A stretch of DNA of 64,000 nucleotides from NCBI RefSeq assembly GCF_910592395.1, contig NC_088325.1, forward strand, positions 3,685,501 through 3,749,500. Reading direction: 5' to 3'. The translations under genes and the position numbers were made by a program. Under the pieces are notes generated by a model that did no database searches, was not told the DNA's origin, and saw only the letters and a list, made by a program, of their open reading frames with translations. Source of the stretch: Lineus longissimus (lineage: Eukaryota > Nemertea > Pilidiophora > Heteronemertea > Lineidae). Positions 40,521 through 51,700 of this stretch are shown one piece after another (the first letter of the stretch is position 1; the number at the start of each line of letters is the position of its first letter).

Positions 40521-41342
40521 TTACTTTGCCAGCAGTAACTGCATTGATACCAAACTCTGTGTAGAAACTGAAGAAAGATAGATCGGGATTGCTGGGGAGC
40601 CGAGGAAATCTCCATCACCACCAATCACCTGGTCCAGAGTGGGGCAAACAGGTGAAAGAATCCAGACGTGGAATAAATACCAAATACATTGCGGCTATGA
40701 TCGCTGATCGTTGATAAATCAATAATCTTGGCAGGTCAAGGTAGGGAATACATTGGCCAGAGTTAATAGAAGATAAATGAGTAGATTTCAACCAGTCCCT
40801 TTGTTTCTTTTTTACAGTGTCCTTTTCCTGCCTTGCAAATCATTTAATTTTTATAGGCTGTGGAAATGTATCTGTTATATAAGTGGATCAGTGCATGCCA
40901 CTTCTTCTATTACCAAGAATCCATAAAGGGTGAGATTGACTTCAGCAACTTATTTGGAATTAGGTACCAACTTATGACAATAGGGGGCTTTAACAAGAAG
41001 AATCGAATACCATTCCTTGGCTATCGCTCCTATTGGCACGGTGTTGCAGGTCGTGGCGACTTGTATCGCTGGTTTGTGCGTTGCTCTCCTTGATGGATGA
41101 AGTGATAGATATCGATGTCACAGATCACGTTACATCAACAACCTCATCCTATCCCTCTGCCGCAGCAGCGTATACATCACCAGAGGATCAACGCGCGTCC
41201 CAGACACATTCCCATCGATTTTATTGACTCTTCGCCTGGAGAGTGATGTGATGCTGTCGGTTACGCTCATTTGTCTTCGCTAGCAACCCTGTGTTGAGGA
41301 TTTAGCGGCGTCTGGCGCTGCGCATTCAAAATTGGGCGTTGG

Positions 41343-41930
41343 TAACTCTGATGTGGATAGCATAGCAATAGAAATCTTAACAGAGGAGACACATCTCCCT
41401 AAACACCAGTGGATATACCACTCAACAGGCAATGGGGTGGGGAGGGGTGATGGCAACCCAAATTGAAGGGGTTTGTCTGGGGCCCCTGTGTATTCATAGT
41501 GGGGTGTTGGTAACTCTGATGTGGATAGCATAGCAATAGAAATCTTAACAGAGGAGACACATCTCCCTGAACACCAGTGGATATACCACTCAACAGGCAA
41601 TGGGGTGGGGAGGGGTGATGGCAACCCAAATTGAAGGGGTTTGTCTGGGGCCCCTGTGTATTCATAGTGGGGTGTTGGTAACTCTGATGTGGATAGCATA
41701 GCAATAGAAATCTTAACAGAGGAGAAACATTTTCTTGAAGACCAGTGGATAACACTGTATCCACTAAACAGACAACAGGGTCTAGGTATGAATTGAGGAG
41801 GGATGGGGATGCTCAGGTTGAAGAGGTTTGTCTGGGGCCCCTGTGTATTCATAATGAGGTGTTGCTAACTATGAGTATATGTGGAGAGCATACCAATGGA
41901 AATCTTTACATAGGACCCGCTTTTCCTCGA
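41343..41930. repeat. 168-bp tandem satellite, three near-identical units plus a diverged one
   Basis: TAACTCTGATGTGGATAGCA begins units at 41,343, 41,511 and 41,679 (168 bp apart), with a diverged unit from about 41,861. Units 1 and 2 differ at about one or two positions, implying recent amplification. As 168 is a multiple of 3 the minus strand is open for 190 codons, but nothing suggests a real protein. Confidence 0.9.
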
Positions 41931-42475
41931 ACACCAGTGGGTGACTCAAGGGTCGGGCGTGCACTGAATTTCACATCAAAATTCCTGGTGTGTTCAAAAA
42001 TGTCCTGGTCAATTTTAAAGGTTTTTCATGAAATAGGGGCGACAGGGGTGTGTGTCTGGTGCGCCCCCCCCCTTAGCTCTGCACCTGACAAATAAACATT
42101 GTTCCTCATGCTGTTAAGTTTGGCAAGCTTGCTGAGATTTTTACTACAAAGCCAACATGATCTGGTATAGCCAGCTGTTGCCTTCCATTTCAAACGTTCT
42201 TCTGCACCCACACTCAAAGCAATAGTACTGGTACTTTCAGAGCAATATAGTTGGAATTCGCTGTGTATAAACATAATGTAATGCACTCACTGCCACAGAT
42301 AACATAGCCATGCAGGAATGTTGTATATTTCACCTACTATCGGTTGTCTAAAAAGAAATTCCTTCGCTCTCTTTTCATAAATTTTCCTTCGTGATAAATC
42401 ATGGGTAAAAATGCTGGCGATGTTCTTTTTTAGGATGTCTTGGCCTTCTTCCAAGTTATTTGAGATTGCGGCAAA

Positions 42476-42870
42476 AAGGTTGTACTGGAAAGGTTGTACT
42501 TTACTGTAAAGGTTGTACTGTACTGTAAAGGTTGTAATGTACTGTAAAGGTTATGCTGTAAATGTTGTATTTTTGATGTACTGAAAAGGTTGTACAGTAA
42601 ATGTTTTACAGTAGTGTTAAGGTTGTACAGTAGTGTTAAGGTTGTACTGTACTGTAAATGATGTACCGTAAAGCCTTCACTGTTAATGTTGTACTGTAAA
42701 GCCTCCATGAATACTTTTAAAGGTGCACTTTAAATGATGTACTGTGAAGGTACAACCTTTATTACAGTACAAAGTATATCATTTAAAGTACAGCCTTTAC
42801 AGTACAGTATCAAAATACTGAACTAAGGCTGTACTGTATATGCTACACTATACTACTAAAGGTTGAACTA
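42476..42870. repeat. Low-complexity array of AAAGGTTGTACTGTACTGT
   Basis: Irregular units of 12-25 bp built from AAGGTTGTACTGTA. From about 42,750 the complement predominates (TACAGTAC, TACAGCCTTTACAGTAC), so the array contains an internal inversion. Confidence 0.8.
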
Positions 42871-44695
42871 TTTTTCATGTTTGTAGGAATGATAAATTTT
42901 AAATGATAAAGTTTTATTTTTGCTATTGCAAAAAGTTCTCCAAAAGTAAAAATTCCTCTGGGAAAAATCTTTTTGGGGTGGTTTGCAAATTACTTTCCTT
43001 TTTTCATATCAATTTTTTTTGGGGAGCTTTTCATTTTTATGAGCTGAGGTTATTAGCAAAATCCACAAAAATAAAACACCCGCGAGAATTACTAGGCATT
43101 TAGCAGTACCCATACAACCAAATTTTGATTGTTACAAGTCAAGATGCTCAAAAATGCTTCAGAAATTCTAGAAGTATGCAAACAATATGTACATTGCCTT
43201 GGTAACCCTCCAAGTCGCTGAGAGCATGTAGGCCTACCATTAGTCAGGAAAAAGGGAAAAAGGTTGAATTCATCCTGCTTGAGTCAGTGAAATCACACCT
43301 GGAGGCAATCGCGAGGCAATATGGGGGAAAAACTTCAAGATCGCACCTTTCGCTTCTTTCAAAGGTACAGTACTGTCTGTTGGCTGATGGGGGAGATAAG
43401 ATAAAGTTAGGAGGAATTACAGGTCCGTTACGCATTACAGACATTTCAGGAGAAAAATCCGCTGATTCACGCAGAATTTATCTCCAAAATTCCATTACCA
43501 GTTCCACAAACACAACCTACATGTAGGTATAACCTTAGAAATACAGTAGAACTTTTCTATTAAGGACACCCTCGGAACTGAAAAGTACTGTCATTAATAG
43601 AGTGGTGTCCTATTTAGAAAGGTCAAAGTGCATCCCATAGAGGTTTTTTCAGCCAAGTGAAAAGTCCTTAAAAGTTTTTCACCATCTCAAAATCCATTTG
43701 TGTTTTTTCATTTTACCGAAAAGCTCTTTTCAAGAGCGCAACAACCTTTATTTTTATGACTACATACTTGTAGTCCGAGTTTTTCAGAAGCAAAAAAAAC
43801 CACTTTATTTCTAAGAGCATGAAGAGTTCTCAACTTTGTTGCAACCTTCCGATAATCTGGAGATCGACTCTGACTTGAAGCAGTGAAGAAAGTCATCTTT
43901 GACACTGCTCACACCTAAGCATACGCCCAGGGCATATGTGACACTTTCTATCAGGAAACACGCACCATGTCGACATTTATGAAGAAAAATACATGAAAGA
44001 TTCCATTAAAAATTAGAGAAGCTATCAGCATCATGACTATGGTTTACATGATAAGATTTCCTCCGAGTGCGGCAGTATAGTTAAAAATTCAACTTCACTG
44101 CAACCAAAACTTGAGTACATCGTGTTTTGCAGAATGTACACAACCTGAGCCCAAGTTAACTTGGATCAGACTGTACTTTACATGCTGATGGTTTGTCCTT
44201 TGGGTTAGGATCAGATGTTTTGCCAATATGTAATGAATGCCACAGGGTGGCACATAAAAATGTCTTTGCTACTTTTTTTTCTTTGTTTGTGATGGAATCG
44301 TGCAGGGGCCAGGTAAACTGTCCTTAGGCAAGATTGGCAGTTGTCAGGGATGAGATGGTGTTCAGAGCAAAGAAACTGAAACATTTCCACATGAAATGTT
44401 GCATTAGAACTGATGTTACTTGAAAAATATGCCTCTAAAATGCTTATTTGTGGCACAATTTCGAAAATTCAAAGTTTTAGATAGAGCCGAGGCAGATATC
44501 TTCCTATTGATGCTGTCACGAAACACCTTTAGGAGTTGGAAGTTAGAAATGTCGTATCCCTGGGCACAGCATCATCATTTCAGTAGCTGTAGGGTGGTGC
44601 AAATTGAAAGAGGCACAGCTAGGCCTTATTCTCTAGTCTTTCAGTCGGCACGATTTTTTAGTGGGCCATCCTGTATAGAAGATACTAATGATCCC
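42871..44695. other. Intergenic, one truncated MITE
   Basis: 43,541-43,627 is a truncated copy of the pogo-like MITE (CAGTAGAACTTTTCTATTAA to AGAAAGGTCAAA). Nothing else recognised. Confidence 0.45.
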
Positions 44696-44876
44696 ACGGT
44701 CCAAGACACAAATAACTTCTGTCCTGCTTCGCGGCAGTGACGCCCAACGTACGCGCGCCAATGACGCACCTGTGATGCGCTTATTACGTGCGACTTAGGT
44801 GTGACCTGTGTCAATGACGCGTCACTGACGCACCAATGACATGATTTACAGCATGTCAATTGTGATTTCGACTGTA
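44696..44876. mobile_element. MITE with GGTCCAAG/TTCGACTGT ends, copy 1
   Basis: Inverted ends (ACGGTCCAAGACACAAATAA and its approximate complement ending TGTGATTTCGACTGT). The interior CTGCTTCGCGGCAGTGACG and TGCGACTTAGGTGTGACC is shared with 46,569-46,732. Rich in TGACGCA/TGACGCG motifs. Confidence 0.7.
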
Positions 44877-45016
44877 TTTTAGAGTGTCGTAGAAAATTTC
44901 GAGATCTTGTAAAAATTTTATAAACTCTTGAGGAGGAGACAGACAAGACATTCAATGAGAGTTGAATAAATTTATGGATGTTGTCCTAGATGGTACTAGT
45001 TGTAGTTGTCATATAT

Positions 45017-45198
45017 ACAGTAGAACCTCTCTATTAAGGACACCCTCTGGATTGACAAGTGCTGTCCTTAATAGAGTGGTGTCCTGATTAGAGAGGTCAA
45101 ATTGAATGGAAACAGCCAATTCGGGACCAAAAGTAGTGTCCTCGATAGAGAGGTTGTCCTTAATTAAGAGGTGTCTGCTAAAGTAGGTTTCACTGTAC
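45017..45198 (+). mobile_element. TA-flanked pogo-like MITE
   Basis: TACAGTAGAACCTCTC to GGTTTCACTGTA, full length with all family phrases. Confidence 0.85.
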
Positions 45199-45824
45199 TG
45201 TGACCACTCTTTTCAAGGCGCTGTGGTCATGAAAATATCTCTTCCCGATTTTGCAGCCATCAATTTCCACACATGGGGGCCCTTTCCAACGATAAAACAA
45301 TATGTTTGGTATTTTCATAAGTTTGGGATTTTATCCCCTCTCGCGAAAATAGTAGGCTCGCAAAAATAACGGGTTTTACAGTAAGCCAGTATAGTTGTTT
45401 ATTTTAGTTATCAATTTACAAAGCATTTTCATTATTCCATAATCTGATAAAAAACACAAGAAACCATCATGGCTACAAGTGTACAAGCAGTAGTAGTAAT
45501 GGCGGAAAATAAGATCATCCTGGGGACAAGGTCATCCTGTGGACCAGGCTGCTGATTTCAAACAGTAGAAGCAATTTGAAAATCGACTTTAATTTGTCAA
45601 CGTTCATGTCCAATCCAAGGAAAAAATTGTTCAATCAAGAATAAATTAAGACTAGCTTTTATTTATTCCTATTTCAATGTTTTCCGAATGCAATTGAAAA
45701 CTACCGGTGAAGAAGTACACACTAGTAACCATGGCAACATATAAGAAAACTATAATACGGCTCATTATCCTGTACATTGGAGAACATCTCCTAGTTCACA
45801 TGATTTACGGTCTGGAAATCTTCG

Positions 45825-46010
45825 TACAGTAGAACCTCTCTAATAAGGACACCCTTGGGACTGAGGGACTGATAAATGCTGTTCTTAAAAGAGAGGTGTC
45901 CTGATTATTTAGGTCAAATCGTATTGGAACGTCCCACTTGGGACTGAAATCATTGTCCCTAATAGAGAGGGTGTCCGGATTATAGACTGCTAAGGGAGGT
46001 TCCACTGCAC
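45825..46010 (+). mobile_element. TA-flanked pogo-like MITE
   Basis: TACAGTAGAACCTCTC to GGAGGTTCCACTGCA; a GAGGGACTGA duplication near the left interior. Confidence 0.8.
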
Positions 46011-46568
46011 ATGATATGAACGCAATACATACAGCTTATCGGACCTATCTGTCACTGCACTAACTAACATACTAGCGATACAGGCATACAGTGCCCCCTA
46101 TACACATGTAGATTATAAAACATAACGGCTTTATATCAAATAATAGTTTTCGTGAGTAAAAACGAAGCATATCAGTGTAAAAATTCAAAAGTAACTTTTC
46201 GATCTGTTAAAAACAATATGATAGGCGTACTACATGTACTATATATTTTGTGGACACAAAACCACAAATCACCAAACAACACTGCGGTCACCTTGGACAC
46301 GGAAAGACGCCTGACATCTGAATCTAACATAAACTCAGACGTCAATCTGACGTCAAAATGAATATCATTCTATTCTGAGGCCACATCAATTTAAGGCCAT
46401 ATCAATTTAATTAGATGGGCATCATTTCCTCCATCCCCCTTTCTGGAGGAAACCCTCGTAGAATACACTGTTTAAAGAACAATGTCTCTGGCCCATGTAG
46501 AGGGTGTGTGTATATTTTGAGACCTGGACAGTACATGTCATCTAAGAATTAAAATCCCCCTCCACCAT

Positions 46569-46732
46569 ACAGTCCAAGTCACAATTAACATCTCCTCTGC
46601 TTCGCGTCAGTTGCACACTTATCGCTCTATGCTTTTTCGAAGGTTGCGTAAATATCACACGCGACTTATGCGTGACCTACACGCTGGGTAGCGCGTGACT
46701 AATTTGAGGGATGTCAATTGTAATTTGGACTG
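46569..46732. mobile_element. MITE with CAGTCCAAG/TTGGACTG ends, copy 2
   Basis: Inverted ends ACAGTCCAAGTCACAATTAA and TCAATTGTAATTTGGACTGT. The interior CTCTGCTTCGCGTCAG matches copy 1 at 44,696-44,876. Confidence 0.75.
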
Positions 46733-46756
46733 TGCGGATCACTTGGTTTTAGAATT

Positions 46757-46842
46757 CAGTAGAACCACTCTGTTGAGGACACCCTCGGGACTGACAAGTG
46801 CTGTCCTTAATAGAGAGGTGTCCTGATAAGAGGTGTCCATTT
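46757..46842 (+). mobile_element. Truncated pogo-like MITE
   Basis: CAGTAGAACCACTCTGTTGA to GAGGTGTCCTGATAAGAGGT; the right half is missing. Confidence 0.7.
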
Positions 46843-47564
46843 TAGGCTCTTCTTGCCTCTAGTACCATGGTATCGTGAAATGGATCATACAAAATCTCTT
46901 TTCTATCTAAAGTTAATTGAATTGGCAAGATATAAAAGTTCTCCTACTTCTTAATGATGAACTTTAAGCTGACACCACACCTCGAAATAACTGCCATAAT
47001 CATGCTAATGTCATCATGCAACTGTTACCATGTATTTTTATACAATGACTGTTTTTTTTCATTTGACATTTACCTTGATTACTTCAACATTTTCGCTGCT
47101 AAGTTTTGAATTGGTTATCAGCCAGTTAATCTCGAGATGGAAACACAAATTTAACACCATGTTTGTTAAGATTGAATTAGTATGATTTGGGAAAGCATTC
47201 CAGCCTGTAGTTAGCTGTTTCTCACAGGGTTGGGGGAGGGAGCAAGACACCCTTTTGCCTCACTGCCCCCCTCCCCCCTAGCTATGGCCCTATCATTTGG
47301 CATCATGGCGTGTCCAGGGTTAACATTCAAAACTCGATCTGAGATCACATAAAAGCTGTGCGACTTTTAACCCCTGAAACTACTTCCAGGTGGCATTGAG
47401 TGTTCTAACAAAATATGTTACCTTGCATTTTGTGCAATTCCAACTGTTGCAGACATTTTTATCAAATGCTGAGAGGTTTTTTATGATGAAAACATGTAAT
47501 CTTGAAGCAGAAGAAGTGCCACTCGACTTCAAGCATTTCCTAAAGCACCCCACCCACAAACGAG

Positions 47565-47835
47565 ATATTTCTATTCCCGCAACCCGCAATCATGATCCTT
47601 GAAATGAGTGACAAAAAGATTACTTGTGTGCGGGTAATGAGGTCATCGCAGTGTTCGGTATTTATCACAGTGCACAGCAACAACAGATTTTCGTTGTAAG
47701 CACCTGCAACAAACGCCACAAACAACAGACTTTTGTCACATGCAATAATTACTGCAGGTCGCTGGAAAAAAAAATCTGTTTTGCGCGACACTTTGCAGGA
47801 ACGGATGCAACATGAGTGAAATTCATTGTCATGGC
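47565..47835. repeat. CCCCGCAA-family repeat, copy 2
   Basis: ATTCCCGCAACCCGCAATCA near the left, then GAGTGACAAAAAGATTACTTG and TGTGCGGGTAA. Shares these phrases with 31,745-31,965 and 48,575-48,770. Confidence 0.6.
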
Positions 47836-47939
47836 GATAAAACACTAATCGTAGCAGTGTACATCAGGAACTAGTGTTGTTACCATGGGAACGTCAAACA
47901 TCCATGAAACCAGACAGAACATGTAAACGTAAGTTTTAG

Positions 47940-48030
47940 GGTTAAGTGCCTTGCATAAGGGCACCAAGACGAAGGACAGTGATCCATCTGAGAGTCGAAA
48001 TCATGACCTCCCGATTATGGGCCCCAAATC
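47940..48030 (-). repeat. Possible SINE fragment
   Basis: GTGCCTTGCATAAGGGCACC and, on the minus strand, a B-box-like GGTCATGATTTCGACTC. Too short to classify. Confidence 0.35.
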
Positions 48031-48574
48031 TGAAAGGTTGGAATTTTTTATAAGGTAAGCTGGTACAATTATAGACTCTATCTCGTAGAAAACAGCTTGC
48101 AGTGTACATTTATGCATAAAGAGGCCATAACTGTAACAGGGGCTATAATTGTAACATCTTACCTTACAAGTAGGCGTGGCGTTTTCATAAGCGAGTCCAA
48201 ATTACATTGTAACAACCAACACCTTCGACTGGAAAGTCCCACTTTTTAAACGTCTGCAGTCCAATTCAACAAGAACCGGTTTAGATATACATTATTCCTA
48301 TATATTTACTTCCATCTCTGCTCAAGTTAGCGTGAAAAACATTGAATACAATCAGATTACAATCATAAAAAGCTGAGCCAATTCAGCGATGTTTTATTAA
48401 AAACCTACAGCCGCAATAATGAATACTATCTATTTTACCTTCTATTATAAAAGTAATATTTAGAAATCTCAAAAATTGGCCTCGAATCGAATCGCACATT
48501 TATCATGAACATGTAAACAGATAGAAAATGAAATTTCGACAGAATTATTCAAGCGCGGTGCAAACGGGAGATTT

Positions 48575-48770
48575 GAATCCCCGCAACCTGGGATTATTAT
48601 CACTTAATGTGCAATAGATCACTTGTCTGCAGGTAAACTGGTCATTGCTGGGTTAGATATTGATCAAAGGTCACTTTGATCGCGATTCTTGTCTCAGGCA
48701 ATTTTCATCACATGCGATTGTGATTGTGTGTTGCAGTGATCAAATCCCTCGTTTGCGGGGCCTCAGATCA
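48575..48770. mobile_element. CCCCGCAA-ended MITE, copy 3
   Basis: Left end AATCCCCGCAACCTGGGATT and right end AATCCCTCGTTTGCGGGG are approximately inverted. The interior CACTTGTCTGCAGGTAAACT and GGTCATTGCTGG matches the two other copies. Confidence 0.6.
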
Positions 48771-51700
48771 CCTCTGATTTGAGCTTCAACCATCTGGATC
48801 TACAACTAGCAATATAAACATTGTGGTTTCCACGGAAACCATCAAATTATCAAAACAAACAGAGACTCCATATCTGTGGCTCAATCAGGCCAAGCATTTT
48901 ACACGGATTCGACTTTTCTTTTTAAAACGACTCTGTCCTTTATTTCAAGATGACATTTGAAACCAGTCTGCCAATGTTATCTGGTTTAAAATAAAGAATC
49001 TTCCCCGACCACACCGATTGTCCAAAATCGGGTAGGCCTACTGGCACACAGTCACAGCGGCAAGAGTAAATTAAAACTAGTCTACCCTTTCAGTGTTTTT
49101 GAAAAATTTTCTCAATTTCTTTGACATACCTCACAAAAGCTGAGTAATGGGTGGGGGGGGGGCTAATTTGGGGACACGAGGTGACCCAATAAGAAGTTTA
49201 TGAAAGACATGATAACCTTGCAATAACAATTAAAGGTGGCCAGGTATTTTTTCCATTTTGAGAGAATGATGAAAAACTAAAATGAGGCCAATGGAAAATG
49301 CATCAGGACAGCGAAGTTCAATGCTATCGGCAATATATGTCAACTTTAATACCAGACCAGTGCAAATGCATGCATTCAAATTTTCTCATAAAAATGGCCC
49401 TATTACACATTCTTGCACTAGCATTATAAATTTTAACATGGCTTCCAGCCCCCTCCGAAGCTCACCAACGACCGCACACTCCCCTCAGCCGACTGTAACC
49501 ATAACCAACCACTACCTGATACAGAAATACATACATCATGGACACAAAGTATTGATTTCTATTCTTTGCCTCGCCGGGTATATAGAAAATAGCGACTATC
49601 ATCTCCGGCAGCCAGTGTACATAAAACGTGATGATACATTAGGGCCTCTTGCAATTATGACACTTTCATCACGAAACTCATTTTCATTCAGCATGTTTGG
49701 CAAATATATATATGGCGGTCCAGTAATTTTGCAAGAATACTAGTCAAACAGGGTGATGTTCACAAAGCCAAAAGTTTGCAATTTGTTCATTTTTCATGTC
49801 CAAATTCTGTGAATTGCACTGTGTGCATAGTGCAATACACACTACAATGCACAGTGAAGGGTACTTGACCAGTTGCATTTCTATTTTCATGGACCACCAG
49901 AATATGAACGGCATACCTCTTTAAGAGGCCCATCATCTTGGAACTAATCATCATCTCATCTCATCTCATCCCGAAAACCCATTTCACATTTCCCCCAGGT
50001 TAGCATGTCATCATGGTACCATTAGCTATCATTACCGATGACAAATGATGCAACCTTTAATGTCATCAACACAAAAGGTGACATAACATCCGGCATCGCA
50101 ATTACAAACTGTGCCATGGTTATGACAGCAAATTACCCCAAAGAAGACAGAATTTTGCAACATGCTGTGAGGTGATTATATATCAGCCCATCATGATTTT
50201 GGTGAACTTGGAACTGAAGGACAGAAATCTTGGCAGGGTGTGGTGGCGATGGGGGGGGATGTGTGTTTGCTGTAAACCGGGTAATTTTTGCGTGCGTTTT
50301 AATTTCGCGTATTTCGCATTTAGCAAAATCCGCAAGAAAAAACGCCACGAAAAACAAACATAAACTCAAATTTCTGTTGCAGCGTTCTCAAAGCGCTAAA
50401 TTAAAACTACGCCAAAGTTGCAATTTTACAAAACTGCGAACAATAATTGTCACGAATATTTCCTGGTTTACAGTATCTTAGAAACGACCCAAAGGTTTTT
50501 TCTGGGAGGATGACATTGATTCATTGAACCCAAATACATGCAGTCCATAACATTTTCAAAATTGATGTACACACATCCTGGTCCATATCTTTTCACAAAA
50601 ACAAAATGATAGAAAAAGTTTGCATTTGTGCATGTTTTGGCATCCATTATCTATGATACTCTTCACAGCCATTGTCCCTTGGTTCCAGCGACACAAACGC
50701 GTTTTTTCTCATAATAACCACAACAATGCGACATGGTGAGCGGCATAATTGCATTCAAACAATCACGAGTGTTCTGTGTCTGAAGAACTGGAGGCAGAAT
50801 GTGATATTATTGGTCATAGTTTAGTTATTATTCATGTCTGAAGTGCAATAAAGCACGTGTGTACTTCCCCATATGTGCAATAAATTGCTCAGGAGATGTA
50901 CGGGGGGGGGGGGGGGGGGGGGGGCTCTCATTTTCATATACTCTAGTTTCGCATGCCTAACGTCCACTGCAGAAATTAAGCCAGTGTTTGTGTACACTTT
51001 GGTAGGCCCATGAGGGGAGTAAGTTTCTTTAGGCCTATACTTGATTGACTAGCAGCGTCAATGGCAATATAGAAGGCCTATAAAATACCCCATTATGGGC
51101 CAAGAAATGTGCACTATGTAACAATCTGAGTGGATGTTAGGAGTGAGAAACTAGATCAGTTAGAGCTTTACACAGCTTTTGTCAGTGGCGAGTGAATCTT
51201 TTCACTAAAGAAATTGATACCGATTGGAGGTATTGGTTGTCTCGCGAAAGAGCTAAAATGTAGACCATCACTGAGACATAGCCGAGGTTTTGACTAACAT
51301 TTTTCTCCACCTGAGCGGTTTTGGTGAGACATTCAATACCATCATATGTAGAGGTTTCAATTTCTATTGACTGCTTTTGTATTTTGCACCAGCTTAAGTG
51401 ATTTTGGTTGCCTAACCATAACCACTGAATTCCAAAGAGGCTTCCTGGGCTCATAGGGCATTTACACTCTAAACTGTGATTTACTATAAATCAAGTTGTT
51501 TAGAATTACAAGTTCATAACAACAAGAAGTGATTACCCCTCCCAGGTCATCAGGTTATTCTCCTATATTCCTCATTAGGACAATAACATTCTCACCCGAA
51601 AGTAGAACAGAACAAATTGGTGGAATTCTCTGGAAGGGGCACTTCATCTGATCATGTGTGACCCGGCCACTTGATAAAAAATTCGATCAAATTACCCTAG

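Larger units (their letters stand above)
39817..41340. other. Intergenic with two pogo-like MITEs
   Basis: Holds the elements at 40,068-40,212 and 40,351-40,520. No gene recognised. Confidence 0.5.

Noticed and set aside
41280-41852. 190-codon minus-strand ORF with repeated ELPTPHYEYTGAPDKP
   Set aside because: It follows exactly the 168-bp (3 x 56) satellite unit and has no start context, domain or flanking exon evidence.
49282-49743. 153-codon ORF
   Set aside because: No domain, no splice partner and ordinary composition; a chance ORF is more likely.
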